A DNA stretch of 64,000 nucleotides from Lethocerus indicus (lineage: Eukaryota > Arthropoda > Insecta > Hemiptera > Belostomatidae). The DNA is taken from contig JACDQD010000001.1 of assembly GCA_019843655.1 (NCBI GenBank), positions 48,170,443 to 48,234,442 of the forward strand, given 5' to 3'. Below the pieces are notes generated by a model. The model did not search any database. It was given only the letters and a program-made list of their open reading frames with translations, and had not been told where the DNA came from. Position numbers and translations under genes: made by a program. Positions 61,171-64,000 of this stretch are shown here, one piece after another; the first letter of the stretch is position 1, and each line of letters opens with the position of its first letter.

Positions 61171-64000
61171 TGGCGTTACATTTTAATATTTGTACCGTAG
61201 ACTGTGGCTCTATTGTGTGGGCGATCAATTCGCCCGTTCTTCCCCCGAAAACATCGTTTCGCCTACTCGAGGGGAACTCCCCCGTCTTTTAATATATATT
61301 AAAGGGCCGCTCGAGAAAAAATACTATGAGCGGAGGAAGCGCTTATTGTGCCGGGCGGGCGCTAATTTTGCGGAGAAATATTCGGAGCGAACGTGCCTCG
61401 CAAGAAACGATCCAGTCCTATAAACCTACTTACTTCGGTACCCGACGGATCGATTGCGAAATCGACTCGGAGTCGGTTCTCGAATTGTATATAACACAGG
61501 GACGGTTATGTTCTTTTTCGGTAATAACCAGCATCTTCTTTAAATAGTCTTAAGGGTGAACGACTACCGCTTCCGCCACCGATCCCGAGTCGGTCTTACG
61601 ATGATAATTTCCCGTATTGATTTGCGAGCACGGGGACTTTGTCACAGAAAAATAGTGGTCCGACTGTATCGGTAAATTTCGACGGTGGAAGGGCGACACG
61701 TTGTGACGACGTTCGTGTCCCGAAGAATAATGTATCACTTCTGGGCTCTCTATCGGACCGTTACGCCACCCGTCTATTCCCTCCCTTAACTATTTTCGGG
61801 TTCGCTTCCTTCTAGAAAATTCCGACTTGCCTTGATCGACGGATGGCGGTCGAAAAATTTTCACGGATGTTTTAATTCCGCCGACAGTTTAAAGAATCAT
61901 TTTTTCTCCCGTTCGGTTCCAAGCCATAATTTAAATAAGTCGTGTCCGCATTCATCGTCATAAGAAACAACGTAAACCCCCGCACTCCGCCATACCAGGT
62001 TTAAAAACAAACATTTACAATCGGCACATTCATTATTTCAGTCATCTCAAATGCCCCCAGAACACCTTTAAAAAAATTCGGGTCAGTTATCGGGTACCAG
62101 TGTAACTATCGGGTTGGCAACTATATAATTGCGTATCCCATCCGCAGGTTACGGAATACCCTTATACGGAGCAGTATTTTCGATCTACGATCGGAATGTA
62201 ATTTCCGGTGACATATTCTTATTGTCGGGCCTTGCACCGCCCGACAGAAAGCCGGTTTCACTTTTGAAGTTGTTCCGAAAAAAACCAAAAACGGTTTACT
62301 CGAAACGTGTAATTGAACCGTGTACTTATACCCGCGATACCAATACCGATGTCCGTACCCGCGCTCTAGAGTCTAGAAAAAGTACACCGAAGGCCGTACT
62401 AAAGGTGTACGGGAAGAAGGCATAAATGGCGTAATAAACTTTATCACCCGGCTACTATCCAGCCTGGTGAATAGTTCGGTTCGAGATCGGACCAAATTTT
62501 CACTCGTGATAAACGAAACCTGTCATATTTCAGACTGAACAGGCATATAGATAGCATAATTTAGACTCTCAACTGCACTTTATACACAAGTAGGAGTCGA
62601 CCACAATTCCTTAATTATAAAACAAAATAAAAACATACCGAATCGTGTCCGGTAATTGTTCGCAGACTGGTAGAAATACAAGCAATAGTTATAGTGTAGT
62701 AATACTTTTGTGTGCTGTAGCTAATATGTTGGCACTACGCTATAACTGTATCCACTCCCCGTCCATATTTGAAGATGCTTAAACCTCCCGTTTTCGAAAC
62801 TCTCAGTGTTGCGAAACATGAAATTATTGCGTTCGATGGTGGTGGTGGGGGATTGATAAAATCTACTCATTATCGGAACGATGTTTTCGAATCCAGTGTT
62901 TATTTAGGAGTTTAAATCGAATTGGTTCATAAGAGGTGCGTGCGAAATTTGTAACGTTTACATATTTTTCTGTACATTGACTCTGTCCCCGACGAGCGTT
63001 TTCGGCCGTAAGTTCGATAATTGGGTCGAGAATCGGAATAAATATCGATAATTAGTGGGCCGATTGGCTGGAAGTGAAACTTTGACTGGCTTTTGTTCGA
63101 CTCGGGGGAGGAGACGTCGCTTTGACTTTGGGTAGGGGGTGGGGGGCTCTTTTCATACCCTATTGTTCTACCCCCTGTATATTATTCCCTCTGTATAATT
63201 TGCATCGCCGGGGTTTAAACGGCCCATTGTAGTTTCTCCTCTCCAAATGAGGCGGAAAGGTCCGCCGCTAAAAATCATTTTTACCGGGTCAGAACCGTTT
63301 CGAGAAAAGCGCGCACGCGACATCCGCGCGCGGAGAAAGAGAACAACCCGGGTTCGAGCGAGCGCTCGCACGACGCTATTTTTCGACGACCGAGTAACGA
63401 TTTTTTTCGCAATAAAAACGCGACTTTACGGAGGCGATCTTATAACGTAACAGGTTACAGATTTTCTCATCATTCCGATATTGAAATTATAAACCGAAGG
63501 GCTAATTTACGGTAAGCAAAAAGTTCGATACGGCATCGGCCTTGTACTACAACAATAAATATTTTAATGCACGTCATAAATATTTTTTTATATACGTCGT
63601 ATTATTACCGGAAAATTCGGTCCATCACCCTTCGATTCGAACCACCGAGCTATCGCTCTCCATCCCGAACTACATCTCACGACGAATTGACGAATCTTTA
63701 ATTATTGTGCAACGAATATTTTCCGAATAATCGGTACGGTGCTCGGGACCGAACGTTCGCCGTTCGCAAATATCAATAGCTAATATTATATTTAACGCGG
63801 TCGAAGACAAATGAAATTGGTGGCTACTCTCGAACGTTCGTTTTTCGCGACGCTTTCTCAGCCGGAGTATCGGCACCGAGAGGCATGCGATCGCGTTTTA
63901 AATCTTCCAGCCGTGTAATAACCTTAATGTTTGTTCGGCCCGTACGATGGCACTCTTTTAGTGTCGGTAATTTGCCAGATTACAGAATGCAAACGAACCC
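61171..64000. other. Unique DNA, no gene found (possibly intron)
   Basis: CpG-containing unique sequence without tandem repeats. A pyrimidine-rich AG at 62,040 is followed by an open stretch of about 55 codons to 62,208 with no recognisable content. Otherwise I see nothing. Confidence 0.5.

Overview
The window is eukaryotic, non-coding-rich genomic DNA. It is dominated by about 31.5 kb of complex tandem satellite (roughly 11,010-42,575) between two flanks of ordinary-looking single-copy DNA. CpG does not look depleted in the flanks. The only recognisable protein similarity is a fragment of a jockey-like non-LTR retrotransposon reverse transcriptase. A candidate promoter near 60.33 kb carries an arthropod-style initiator (TCAGTC) and a downstream promoter element. 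Together these suggest an arthropod, perhaps an insect, but the species cannot be fixed from the sequence.

Left flank (1-11,009): unique DNA with several purine/pyrimidine microsatellites, including an (AG)n tract and a (CT)n tract about 155 bp apart, and one copy of a dispersed repeat of about 190 bp (7,535-7,727). I find no convincing gene.

Satellite (11,010-42,575): two unrelated repeat families alternate. Family A is a degenerate 32-bp monomer (core TTTTTAGGCCCAAAAT / CCCAAAAATGCGG) with many shortened units. Family B is a 104-bp monomer carrying an 8-bp inverted repeat, CAAGTGTA...TACACTTG, with an 11-nt spacer. Seven B blocks sit inside the A array at roughly 3.2-5.4 kb spacing (A-B-A-B...), and their junctions are re-used, so this is a composite higher-order repeat of about 4 kb. 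The core A array runs on the plus strand from 11,460 to 41,090, then flips orientation. The outermost, most diverged A-like units lie in the flipped orientation at BOTH ends (11,010-11,225 and 42,345-42,575). The left orientation change coincides with the reverse transcriptase fragment (11,226-11,459). A 100-N gap lies at 32,752-32,851. Large blocks around it show systematic shortening of homopolymers, which looks like unpolished long-read consensus rather than biology.

Right flank (42,576-64,000): degenerate satellite remnants to about 42,960, then unique DNA. It holds two further copies of the dispersed repeat (44,769-44,932 and 49,647-49,711), one plausible internal exon with matching splice sites (45,272-45,350), two (AT)n tracts, and a GC- and CpG-rich stretch at about 60.0-61.2 kb. 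That stretch carries a candidate TATA-less promoter, a short first coding exon with a strong splice donor, and a (GCC)n run. If both candidates are real, the right flank is intron and intergenic sequence of one or two large genes. Nothing in the window forms an operon or pathway. The biology of interest is the structure of the satellite, which could be (peri)centromeric heterochromatin or another large satellite locus.
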